The notes beneath the pieces were generated by a model. It searched no databases, was not told the origin of the DNA, and worked only from the letters and a program-made list of their open reading frames with translations. Below, piece by piece: positions 48,852 through 57,265 of a stretch of DNA of 64,000 nucleotides. This stretch comes from Ktedonospora formicarum (lineage in GTDB: Bacteria; Chloroflexota; Ktedonobacteria; Ktedonobacterales; Ktedonobacteraceae), in NCBI RefSeq assembly GCF_016587355.1, contig NZ_BNJF01000003.1, positions 186,001 to 250,000 of the forward strand. The letters run 5' to 3'. The translations under genes and the position numbers were made by a program. The stretch's first letter is position 1, and each line of letters opens with the position of its first letter.

Positions 48852-48993
48852 AAAAGTGGACAAGAGCCAAGATATGCGTCAAATTACACACGCAACATGG
48901 TTTCTCTTCTGTAATACACGCGCTTTCCACTCTTTTCGCATGTATGGAAGGCGCATTTCCACCCCCAGTATTAAGAAATTATCTCAAAAATGG

Positions 48994-49566
48994 TTAAAGC
49001 GAGGGATTTGAAGAGAGAGTAGTGAATCCCGAGAGAAAAGCTTCTAAACCTACTTGGAAGCCACTCCGGGGTTTCTGCTCACTGAGAATAGCAGCGCGTT
49101 CAAGTTGAGTGAACCCATGCAAGAAAGCCCAAAAGGCAACGGCGGCACTCGCTGCGCTTTCTACTCCTACTACATCTTCAGCCAATCCCACCACAAAGGT
49201 CCACACCTGATGCCCGGCCTCCAGCAGTCCTGGCGATTGCACATGAAAGCGCATCAGGAGGGCGTACCATGTGGGATGAGCTTGCGCGAAGGTGAGATAG
49301 GCCACAGCACTCACCCGGAGGGCATCTTTTCCGACACGCTTGCCTACGGCAACGACGAGATCCGCGTGCAGACGGCGAAAACCTTCTTCTGCTATCGTTG
49401 CTTCTAAGGCTGCACGATCAGGATAATAGCGATAGAGGGCACGAGGCGTCAGCCCTAAACGACTGGCTAGCTCACGCATCGACAGGGCTTCTTCCCCATA
49501 CTGCTCAAGATACTCAATCGCGGCTTGCAGGATGGTCCTGGCATTGGTTTTGGCTGGATACGGCAT
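48994..49566 (-). CDS. TetR-family regulator
   Basis: This 190-aa protein has an N-terminal helix-turn-helix ARTILQAAIEYLEQYGEEAL, then MRELASRLGLTPRALYRYYP. The C-terminal domain with FWAFLHGFTQLERA is WHG-like. It is divergent from the epimerase-type gene and from a strong promoter overlapped by an inverted repeat, so it probably represses that gene. Confidence 0.9.
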   Translation of the reverse strand: MPYPAKTNARTILQAAIEYLEQYGEEALSMRELASRLGLTPRALYRYYPDRAALEATIAEEGFRRLHADLVVAVGKRVGKDALRVSAVAYLTFAQAHPTWYALLMRFHVQSPGLLEAGHQVWTFVVGLAEDVVGVESAASAAVAFWAFLHGFTQLERAAILSEQKPRSGFQVGLEAFLSGFTTLSSNPSL

Positions 49567-49582
49567 GCCTCTAGTATACCTC

Positions 49583-49640
49583 TTGACAAAGCAAAATGGA
49601 AGATATACAATGTGTACTATGAAGGTACACGATGTATATC
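49583..49640 (+). promoter_or_regulatory. Promoter and TetR operator in the 49567-49871 gap
   Basis: TTGACA (49583-49588) and TACAAT (49606-49611) are 17 bases apart. Arms GATATACAATGTGTAC (49602-49617) and GTACACGATGTATATC (49625-49640) match at 14 of 16 inverted positions and cover the -10 and start site. The transcript would have a leader of about 250 bases before the epimerase gene. Confidence 0.65.
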
Positions 49641-49871
49641 TTCATCTCTGGGTTTCGTATGCGTGTGGAGACGATGTTCGTCCCTGTTCCGCGCAAATTG
49701 TATTGGAGTGCAGTCCATGGGGTGACATCCCTTCTGGTAGCTCGACCAAATTTCGCTTGGCAGAGGATTTTGAGCGAACAGATGCGTGAGGCCATGCTTG
49801 CAGTGCTGCTTGTCTCGTCTCAAGTACCAAATGGAGAACGTATCTTCTTGAACGTGATGAAAGGACAACTG

Positions 49872-50872
49872 ATGAAGAGAGCATTTGTGACAGGAGCAAC
49901 AGGATTACTAGGAAGTAACCTCATCATGCAATTGCTCGATGAAGGATATGCTGTTCGTGCGCTGGTTCGCTCCATAGAGAAAGGAAAGCGTCAATTTCCT
50001 GATCCTCGCGTTGAACTTATTGTCGGTGATATGCTCAATGTCTCCGCCTTTGCAGCATCCCTCGAAGGAGTGGACATACTCTTCCATGCGGCTGCCTATT
50101 TCCGCGAGTCGTTTGGCTCAGGCGATCATGAAGCACAACTTGAACGAATTAACGTGTGTGGAACGATTGAATTGCTTGATGCAGCATATGGGAAGGGCAT
50201 CACCAACGTCGTGTATGTCAGCGCACTAAGTGTCCTTCAACGTCCCTCTGATGGCTCTCCTTTTGATGAGCATTCCCCTACAATGTAAGCACCCACAATG
50301 CCTACTACAAAAGCAAAATTTCTGCTGAGCAAGCTCTTGAACAGTGGCTTTCCACCCATCCACAGATGCGCATCGTGCTGATTCTTCCTGCCGGTATGTG
50401 GGGACCACGGGACGCCGCACCCACCGGTTTTGGGCAATTCACGATCAGTTTCCTCAAAGGCCAGATACCGATCATTTTACCGGGGGCAATTCCCTTTGTC
50501 GATGCCCGCGATGTCGCGTCTGCCATGATCCGTGCTGTTCATACTGGAGCCTCAGGAGAGCGGTTTATTGTCAGCCAACGCATGGTGACAGTGGCAGAAA
50601 TTGTTCGTGGCCTTGCCAAGGTCTCTGGGAAAACTGCGCCTCGTGTGCGTTTATCCTTTCCAATTGCAACCGTCTTCGCGCTCATTGCAGAAACACTTGG
50701 GCAGTTGACGAGTCAACCGGTCCTACTCTCAAGAGTAGCACTAGCAGCCTTGAGCGACGACTTTGACGTATCCAGTGCGAAAGCTGAGCGTGAACTTGGA
50801 GTTCACTTTCACCCTGTGGAAGAGACGTTACGTGATACCGTTGATTGGTTTCGTGCAAATGGATATGTGTAG
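49872..50872 (+). CDS. NAD-dependent epimerase/extended SDR (frameshifted in this sequence)
   Basis: ATG 49872 follows GAAAGGA. It reads MKRAFVTGATGLLGSNLI (TGxxGxxG) and VVYVSALSVLQRP to FDEHSP. One extra base in the four-C run 50275-50278 would continue it as YNVSTHNAYYKSKISAEQAL, supplying the YxxxK motif, then ILPAGMWGPRDAAPTGFG to FRANGYV. The joined protein is about 333 aa, a normal extended SDR (dihydroflavonol reductase/sugar epimerase type). The break is probably a sequence error. Confidence 0.8.
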
Positions 50873-51006
50873 GGCAGAGTGTAAATCACAGGATTCAGTG
50901 GATCTGGCTCGCTCTCGGTAATTCCGCTCGTTTGCTTGATTCAACCCATCGATTGACATAGACTTCTCTGGAGAGAGCCGTGCTTCAGCGAAGGAACAGA
51001 TGCGCA

Positions 51007-52568
51007 ATGAAGGACGTGAAGACCGTCCTGGCCCTGCCTGAGGGATTCCAGTTCGTAGGATTCGAAAAACGAGATAATGTGCTTACTGTGGCCCTTGTAT
51101 CGACTCGAGTTTCCTCTAGTTGTCCGTTGTGTAGGAACGCGGCCAGGCGTGTGCATAGCTGGTACATCCACCACGTGGCCGATTTACCCTGCGCAGGGCA
51201 GTCCATTCGTTTGCTCATTCAGGTCCGTAAGTGTTTTTGCGAGGAAAGCACCTGCCCACGCAAAATCTTCGCGGAACGCCTGACGCCGTTCGTTGAGCCG
51301 TTTGCGCACGTGACCAAGCGGCTCTGCCAGGTCGTAGAGATCATTGGGTTGGCAACCAGCGGCAGACTATCCTGCGACGGATCATGGCCCTGCCTACAGA
51401 GCCAGTCGGACAGGCCCCACAGATTAGCATTGACGATTTTTCCTTTAGACGGGGACGTAAATTTGGAACGATCATCGTGGATCTCCAAACGCACAAGATG
51501 CTCGACGTGCTGCCAGACCGAACCAAAGATTCGGCTGCGGCTTGGATGGCGGCGCACCCGGAGATTGAACTGGTGAGTAGGGATCGTGGAGGAGACTATG
51601 CCTCTGCGGCAACGACTGGTGCTCCTCAGGCCGTTCAGTGCGCCGACCGCTTCCATATGCTGAAGAATTTAGGGGAAGCAGTTGAAGGATGCATCACACG
51701 CCATCTGGCGGCAAAGCGTAAGGCCCACTCTCCAGATCTCCCGGAAGATCATCAGCCCATTGAGCAAGCCCCTCGACCGGCTCGACGTTCTCCGAAAGTT
51801 GAGCGCCTGCAACAGGCGTACCGGGAAGAGCGTCTCGCCCGATATGAGCAGGTCATCGCGTTGCGCATGATTGGAATGAGTCACCCCGCGATTGCCGAGC
51901 GCGTGGGCATCAGTGATAGCACCGTGAGCCAATAGCTTGCCGAGGGCAGCTATCCTGAAACCACGCGCGGCCCCTATGTGAGCCGCATCGACCACTATCT
52001 ATCCTACCTGTTTCAGCGGTAGGAGGCAGGGTGCCACAACATGGTTCTCCTTCACCAGGAGCTTGTGGCGCGAGGCTACAAAGGGTCGTATGAGAGTGTG
52101 CGGGATCACCTGGTTCGTCGGCTTCCCGGAGGCAAAAAGAACGCATGCAAAGGGGCCAAACTCTCGCCAACTCCTCCACCAGTGCGGCAGGTCATGTTTC
52201 TTTTCCTGCGGCGGCCTGAAGACTTAGACAAAGAGGAACGAGGAACCATTCTCCAACTGCGCCAAAGCTCTTCAGAACTGGATCTGGCGTATACTCTCGT
52301 GCAAGAGTTTGCTACGATGCGGCGCACACGCACTGGGGAAAATCTTGATGCCTGGCTGGCCAAAGCCGTCGCCAGCCAGATCCCCGAATTTCAGAGCTTC
52401 GTTGTGGGGATTGAACGAGATAAAGCGTCGGTGCAGCCGGGCTTGACGCGGCCAGAAAGCAATGGGATCGTCGAAGGAAAGATCAACAAATTGAAGTTGG
52501 TCAAGCGGATGGGGTATGGCCGGGCAGCATTTCCTTTGCTACGCCAGCGAGTTCTTCATGCCTTGTAA
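51007..52568 (+). pseudogene. ISL3-family transposase, full length but broken
   Basis: ATG 51007 opens VKTVLALPEGFQFVGFEKR, with zinc-ribbon cysteines SSCPLCRNAARRVHSWY. A shift and apparent deletion near 51360 lead to RRIMALPTEPVGQAPQISID. TAG replaces Trp in two places (after STVSQ near 51933, and after YLFQR near 52019). The rest, including SNGIVEGKINKLKLVKRMGY with the Glu, is intact. No terminal repeats were identified. Confidence 0.85.
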
Positions 52569-52675
52569 GAAATCTGTTTTGATGAGAAGAGCATGACCAT
52601 GTTGCGCGCTCTGAAAAAGAAAAGTGAGAAAAGGCATACGGTCCTTTGGCGTTGCAAAAGAAAGTCAGAAAGACG

Positions 52676-53473
52676 ATGGAATCGATGAGCATCCTGTGGC
52701 AGCGGATTGAGCAGGGGTTCGCCACTCACTCACCTCACCTCCTGGCTCTGTGTCGTCCAGGGGCTTCTGAAGAGGAACTGCTCCAGGCAGAAGAAGCACT
52801 CGGTGTTCCCCTTCCGGAGGGCTTCAAGACGCTCTACCGCTTGCATAACGGGGGGTTAAAACAAGTTTCTTGAAGAGTGGACAAGTCTCCCTTTCCGTTG
52901 ACATCTGTTGCTCTTGCGTTCGTCCCTCGTTTCTGCTAGAATTGCTCCTTGTACGGTGAGTGACACCGGAATTCACGCCTGTGGAGATCCTGTAAGACCT
53001 GGTAGATCCAGGCACGTTGTTCGTTGAAGCAGGAACCGAACGCCAGATAGGGCTTGTCCATCTTTGGGTCAGTTTCGGATAACGGTGTTTACTTGCTCCT
53101 CTCGGGTGCTGCGAGCATATAACACTCTCCCTCGACCAGATCGTAGGCATTCCGCGCGAGGTAGTGGCACTAGCCAGGCCGGGAACAAAGCGCTACGACG
53201 GCAATAATGGAACTTGGTCAGTTCAACCGTTTTTGTGGCATCCTCAGCGCATTCCGTTTCTCTGGGGGGATATGGAAGTGAATTTTTCTGCCTGGATATG
53301 GTGCCTGGTCCAGGAGGTCAGGTAGGGCAGATCGTTTTTGCCCCCACGCAACGCAAACGCCAGATCTCATTGCCCCCAGTTTCCAGGCGTTTGTTGCAAA
53401 GGCCGCAGATGATATGGAGGTAGACAACTATGCGTTTGATCCAGATTCTCCGCCGAGCGCTTTGCCCTGGTAA
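52676..53473 (+). pseudogene. SMI1/KNR4-family protein, interrupted by a 229-bp element
   Basis: The start is ATG 52676 (MESMSILWQRIEQGF). The body reads LLQAEEALGVPLPEGFKTLY, then the element, then EHITLSLDQIVGIPREVVAL and GTWSVQPFLWHPQRIPFLW. Two further shifts fall at homopolymers: G run 53274-53279, then EFFCLDMVPGPGGQVGQI; and C run 53341-53345, then TPDLIAPSFQAFVAKAADDM. One more base at each restores the SMI1 reading. SMI1/KNR4 proteins are often immunity proteins to polymorphic toxins. The insertion kills the gene. Confidence 0.8.
52857..53085 (+). mobile_element. 229-bp repeated element, copy 2 (TnpB-tail/omega-RNA-like)
   Basis: This is the second copy of 13678-13906, differing at about ten positions, several clustered near the HACGDP and GLV..W codons. 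ATAACGG occurs before and at the end of the insert. The same 3'-end coding remnant and hairpins are present. The flanks are unrelated to copy 1, which proves movement. Confidence 0.65.
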
Positions 53474-53574
53474 CTGGCTAGTTTCCCATCCGTTTCTTCT
53501 CGCCTTGTGCCAGTTAGCTCAGCCATCACCAGAAGTGTGCCAGATCCACCTTTGAGGGCAAAAACCGCTCACTT

Positions 53575-53765
53575 CGTAAGTCATTTACCACCCGTGGACG
53601 CAAAGGCGGTAGGCCCGCTGCCACCAAGAAGATGAGCGTAGCCAACCTCGAACGCGCCAGGGAGCTCTATGCAAGCCAGACCATGAGTATTACTGAGATT
53701 ATGAAACGGACAGGGTTTCGGAGTCGAACCACGTTTTACAAATATGTCGTCAAGAGAGAGCAATA
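53575..53765 (+). pseudogene. Serine recombinase C-terminal (Hin-type HTH) remnant
   Basis: It reads FTTRGRKGGRPAATKKM, then ELYASQTMSITEIMKRTGF and RTTFYKYVVKREQ with a stop. This is the DNA-binding tail of a resolvase/invertase. The catalytic domain is absent. The 160 bases to 53927 show no gene. Confidence 0.75.
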
Positions 53766-53927
53766 AGCGTGGTCTCACAACGCGGACCCTGCGAGAAGCG
53801 AGTGGGTTGGTTTGCCGCAGGGCAGAGAGGTTCTTCCTTGACTGACTTTTTTTTCCTCCAACAGAAGAGATGAACGGGAGGCGTGTAGCAATGGGAATGA
53901 CACCATGGGCTAAACACCTCCCATTTT

Positions 53928-54176
53928 TTAGAGAAGTGGTACAAGTTGTGCTTTCATGTAGGGATAGAGCGGAAGGCCTTTCAACTCCTGCTCAATCTGC
54001 TCTTGAGACGTCCCTTTCATAACCAGCCAGGTGTGCAAGCGGTCTGCACTGGAAAAGAGTCCTTCAATGGTTCCTTCGTCCGTCAGCTTTCTCACGTGTG
54101 CCTGTTCTTGAGGAACGAGAGGGCTCATCGCGGCGAAGTCCTGCGGATCCATTTGAATGATAATCATCATTCTCAT
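53928..54176 (-). CDS. Muconolactone isomerase/YCII-like small protein
   Basis: 82 aa from ATG 54176, reading MMIIIQMDPQDFAAMSPLVP, then VRKLTDEGTIEGLFSSADR and LKGLPLYPYMKAQLVPL. This is the ferredoxin-like fold of muconolactone-isomerase/YCII proteins. It follows the SDR gene at 54312, with a long inverted repeat between the two. Confidence 0.75.
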   Translation of the reverse strand: MRMMIIIQMDPQDFAAMSPLVPQEQAHVRKLTDEGTIEGLFSSADRLHTWLVMKGTSQEQIEQELKGLPLYPYMKAQLVPLL

Positions 54177-54191
54177 AGCTGTTCTTCTTTT

Positions 54192-54238
54192 ACGATGGAC
54201 GACACTCATCCATGAGGCAAGCAGGTGTCGTCCATCGT
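54192..54238. repeat. 14-bp inverted repeat between the SDR and YCII-like genes
   Basis: ACGATGGACGACAC (54192-54205) and its exact complement (54225-54238) flank 19 bases that themselves contain CTCAT-CC-ATGAG. It lies 16 bases before the YCII-like start. It could be an operator, an RNA hairpin or a small IS relic. Confidence 0.6.
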
Positions 54239-54311
54239 GGTTCTACTGCAGCGTATGCCACTGATACTTGCCCTGAGCAAATGGGACTCGACCACCAGGG
54301 GCAGATCCCCA

Positions 54312-55067
54312 TTACCACGGGAGCGGGCCGTCCTCGTCCGAGAAAGTGCCCGTCGGACCGTTCGCGTCGAGGAGCGCGAGGCGTACGGGCTCACGTGCGG
54401 CCTGTTGAACGGTGCGCGTGCCCTGGAAGTTGCTGATATCCGTCGCGGTGAAGCCTGGACACGCAGCGTTGACCTTGATGCGTGTCGCCTCGAGCTCCAC
54501 GGCGAAGGCGAGCGTGATCGCGTTGAGGGCTGTCTTGGATGTGTTGTAAAGGCCAAAGAGCCAGTGCTGTGGATTAGCCGGGTCCGAGGCCATTGTCAAT
54601 GAGCCGAAGCTGCTCGAGATATTGACGATACGTGCCGCTGGCGCTTCGCGCAGGAGTGGCAGCATCGCTTGCGTGACGGCGATGACGCCGAACACGTTCG
54701 TCTCGAACACCGCGCGCATCTCGTCGAGAGACGCGACGCTCAGAAGGCCCGACTTCGCGATCTCCTCAAGCGACCTGCCCGGCTTTCCTGCATGCCCGAT
54801 GCCCGCGTTGTTCACGAGCACGTCGAGACGTCCGAGTTCGTTGTGGATGCGCTCTGCCGCGGCGGCGATGGAGCCCTGATTCGTGACGTCAAGCTGGAGG
54901 GCGCGGGCATCAGCTCCGACGCTTGAGGCTGCTGTCTCCCCATGCTCGAGGTTGCGCGACCCAACGAGCACGGTGAAGCCGTGCGTTGCGAGATCCTTCG
55001 CTATTTGAAGACCGATTCCTTTATTGGCCCCGGTGACCAGGGCGACGGGTTTGTCTTGCATAGTCAT
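54312..55067 (-). CDS. Short-chain dehydrogenase/reductase
   Basis: This 251-aa protein has TGANKGIGLQIAKDL (cofactor loop), NNAGIGHAG, NISSSFGS (catalytic Ser) and YNTSK (Tyr/Lys). AACPGFTATDISNFQGTRT closes the active site. This is a classical carbonyl-reductase-like SDR. It is divergent from a LysR gene across a gap with two palindromes, which probably control it. Confidence 0.9.
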   Translation of the reverse strand: MTMQDKPVALVTGANKGIGLQIAKDLATHGFTVLVGSRNLEHGETAASSVGADARALQLDVTNQGSIAAAAERIHNELGRLDVLVNNAGIGHAGKPGRSLEEIAKSGLLSVASLDEMRAVFETNVFGVIAVTQAMLPLLREAPAARIVNISSSFGSLTMASDPANPQHWLFGLYNTSKTALNAITLAFAVELEATRIKVNAACPGFTATDISNFQGTRTVQQAAREPVRLALLDANGPTGTFSDEDGPLPW

Positions 55068-55145
55068 CTCCTTTTTTGTATCAATATGTGGCCAACGCCA
55101 CCTTGCTGTAGATGCAAAGGTTGAAAGAAGCGAACATCACAGAAT

Positions 55146-55216
55146 GATCAGAGATCGGGCAATGTGCCCAGGGAAGCTCAATCCATGCTCTCTTCTGTGT
55201 TGCCCGATCTCTGATC
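55146..55216. repeat. 17-bp perfect inverted repeat spanning 71 bp
   Basis: GATCAGAGATCGGGCAA (55146-55162) is exactly inverted at 55200-55216 around a 37-base centre. It lies about 80 bases before the SDR start in the divergent gap. It could be a regulatory hairpin, a pair of regulator half-sites, or a tiny MITE-like relic. Confidence 0.6.
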
Positions 55217-55310
55217 GGTGGTATAAAAAACGACCAGTTTCAAGGCGGTATATCCATCCATCTCTTGTAGTGGATGGCTCTTTACAAGGTCAAGTATAGT
55301 CTCCGCTCGC

Positions 55311-55366
55311 TTGACAGGGAAGAAGAAAAAAGTTACCATAGTATCAACCGCTGGTTGATACTATGG
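55311..55366 (+). promoter_or_regulatory. LysR gene promoter with palindromic operator
   Basis: TTGACA (55311-55316) and TACCAT (55334-55339) are 17 bases apart. CCATAGTATCAACC-GCT-GGTTGATACTATGG (55336-55366) is a perfect 14-bp inverted repeat across the -10 and start site. This fits autoregulation by LysR. Confidence 0.65.
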
Positions 55367-55374
55367 GAGATGCG

Positions 55375-56318
55375 ATGGGAAATGACCTCTTACATGCGTT
55401 CATACACGTGATAGACGCTGGGAGCCTTTCAAAGGCTGCCGAGAAATTATATCTCTCCTCAACGGCGCTCATGAAACAAATGAATGCCTTAGAAGCGCAG
55501 ATTGGGGTGCAACTGCTCATCCGCACCCATCATGGGATACGAGCCACCGATGCTGGCATGTCCTTTTATGCTGATGCCAAGTTTCTGCTGCAGTATTCAG
55601 AACAAGCCATTGCGCGAGCGCGTCAAGCCGCCAATACCCATCCATACCTGATCCGTATTGGAACGTCCATCCTGAACCCATGTACCGTCCTCGTCGATCT
55701 CTGGAATACCATCAACGAGACCTATCCCCAGTTCAAAATGAAGATGGTTCCCTTTCATGGTGCTGAACCCTGCCCCACGGTCTATCAAGCGCTTGGCAAG
55801 GATTTTGATGTCATGGTTGGGGCGTATGAGAGAGCCAATGGGTCTGACGCTTTTCAGGCTCTCAAATTGGGGGAATACCGTATCTCAGTCGCCGTTTCAA
55901 GGGAACATCCATTGGCCAGGAAGGAGATGCTTTCTGTTTCCGATTTCTCTGCAGAGCGGTTGGTGATGATGCAACCAGGCATCAGTCCGCTCATGGATGG
56001 CATACGGGGCTATGTACGAACGGAACACCCGGCCATCCACATTCAGGACGCACCCCTCAGTATACGATGGAGCTGTTCAACCACTGTGAAGAAAGCGGCG
56101 CCATTCTGCTGACGTTAGAAGGCTGGAAAGAGGTCCATCCTTTTCTGGTCACGATTCCTGTTGATTGGCCGTACACGATCCCCTATGGGGTGCTCTATCC
56201 GCTCAAGCCATCAAAGGCTGTGCAGCTTTTTGTGAGAGCGCTCCAAGAAACAGCCTGTTCACCCCACCTCCTGGAACGCAGTACAGAAGAGTTGAGCTCT
56301 GTGAAACTGTACGCATGA
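55375..56318 (+). CDS. LysR-family regulator (frameshifted in this sequence)
   Basis: I prefer ATG 55375 (GGGAGA upstream) over 55363, which lies inside the operator. The helix-turn-helix is AFIHVIDAGSLSKAAEKLYL, then STALMKQMNALEAQIGVQLL. The substrate domain runs to IHIQDAP. One extra base in the four-C run 56053-56056 would continue it as QYTMELFNHCEESGAILLT to the stop at 56318, about 314 aa in all. It is divergent from the SDR gene. Confidence 0.85.
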
Positions 56319-56379
56319 AACCTCAAAATTCGTCTAAAAAAGATCGCCTCTGTCATGTTTGTAAACTGCGCCTCGTTGT

Positions 56380-57048
56380 TCATCGTTTTTTTTGGGCGAG
56401 GACCCGCTTCAGGCTCTCTTGCCAATTCGCTTTCACCGCTTGAATAGCACGCTTGTGTTCATCTGTTCGCAATGCTTCGAGAATCGCTTCATGCTCATCA
56501 AGTGAGGTCGTCGCAAGAGTGTCGCCCCTGAAATAGGTAATCTCTAACCAGCGCAGCCTCATTTTCACTTCTCTGAGCATACGTATGAGGTCAGGGTTGT
56601 CCGATTGATGGATGAACACCTGGTGGAAATCATAGTCCGCCTGCGAAGCTTCTATCGCCTGCCCCGTTGCCAAGGCTTGCTGGAAACGCGTATTGGCCTT
56701 GTCCATCGCATCAATATGCTCCCCAGTGAGGCGTTCTTGCGCAAGTGAGATCGCCAATGCCTCTAAGGACCAGATGATCGGATACAGGTTCTTTGCTTCG
56801 TCAAGGTTGATCTGTGCTACCCGTGTCCAGCGATTGGCCGCCGTTTGGACAAATCCCTCATCTTCTAACCGTTGTAATGCTTCTCTCACAGGCGTTCTAC
56901 TGACCCCTAACGCTTCAGCGAGATCGTGATCGCGCATGATCTCACCGGGCTGATAGACCCCTTCAACAATCCATTTTTGCAGCGTGGTATAGACCTCTTT
57001 TCGGGCCAGTGGTCGCTGGAATTTTTCTACCTGTTCTGGAATAGGCAT
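56380..57048 (-). CDS. GntR-family regulator (FadR/FCD)
   Basis: This 222-aa protein has a winged helix at 13-80 (IVEGVYQPGEIMRDHDLAEA, GVSRTPVREALQRLEDEGF). The FCD ligand domain has DFHQVFIHQSDNPDL and LDEHEAILEAL, supplying metal-binding His/Asp. It is divergent from the M20 peptidase/ammonia-lyase operon, with a 26-bp palindrome between, so it very probably represses that operon. Confidence 0.92.
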   Translation of the reverse strand: MPIPEQVEKFQRPLARKEVYTTLQKWIVEGVYQPGEIMRDHDLAEALGVSRTPVREALQRLEDEGFVQTAANRWTRVAQINLDEAKNLYPIIWSLEALAISLAQERLTGEHIDAMDKANTRFQQALATGQAIEASQADYDFHQVFIHQSDNPDLIRMLREVKMRLRWLEITYFRGDTLATTSLDEHEAILEALRTDEHKRAIQAVKANWQESLKRVLAQKKR

Positions 57049-57130
57049 GGTCCTCTCCTTTTTCTCACCAATGGAGGAAGCTCTTTCCCCTCCTTGACTT
57101 TTTCACGTTCTCATTCTATCATATCACTAG

Positions 57131-57156
57131 GTAGCATGTGATATATCACATGCTAC
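57131..57156. promoter_or_regulatory. 26-bp perfect palindrome, likely GntR operator
   Basis: The half-site is GTAGCATGTGATA, exactly inverted. It lies 83 bases from the GntR start and 110 from the peptidase start. Confidence 0.7.
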
Positions 57157-57215
57157 ATGACAGATAAAAACGCTCTCCTTTTTTCTGGGAGCTCCCCAAT
57201 GTGAGCGCAACCAGG

Positions 57216-57246
57216 GGAAAGCACATGCTTCTTGCATGTGCTTTCC
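57216..57246 (+). promoter_or_regulatory. Hairpin just upstream of the peptidase start
   Basis: GGAAAGCACATGC-TTCTT-GCATGTGCTTTCC is a perfect 13-bp stem ending 19 bases before ATG 57266. The core CACATGC shares the CATGTG unit of the 57131 palindrome, so it may be a second GntR site, or an RNA hairpin affecting translation. Confidence 0.5.
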
Positions 57247-57265
57247 TCAGAAAGAGAACCTGAGT

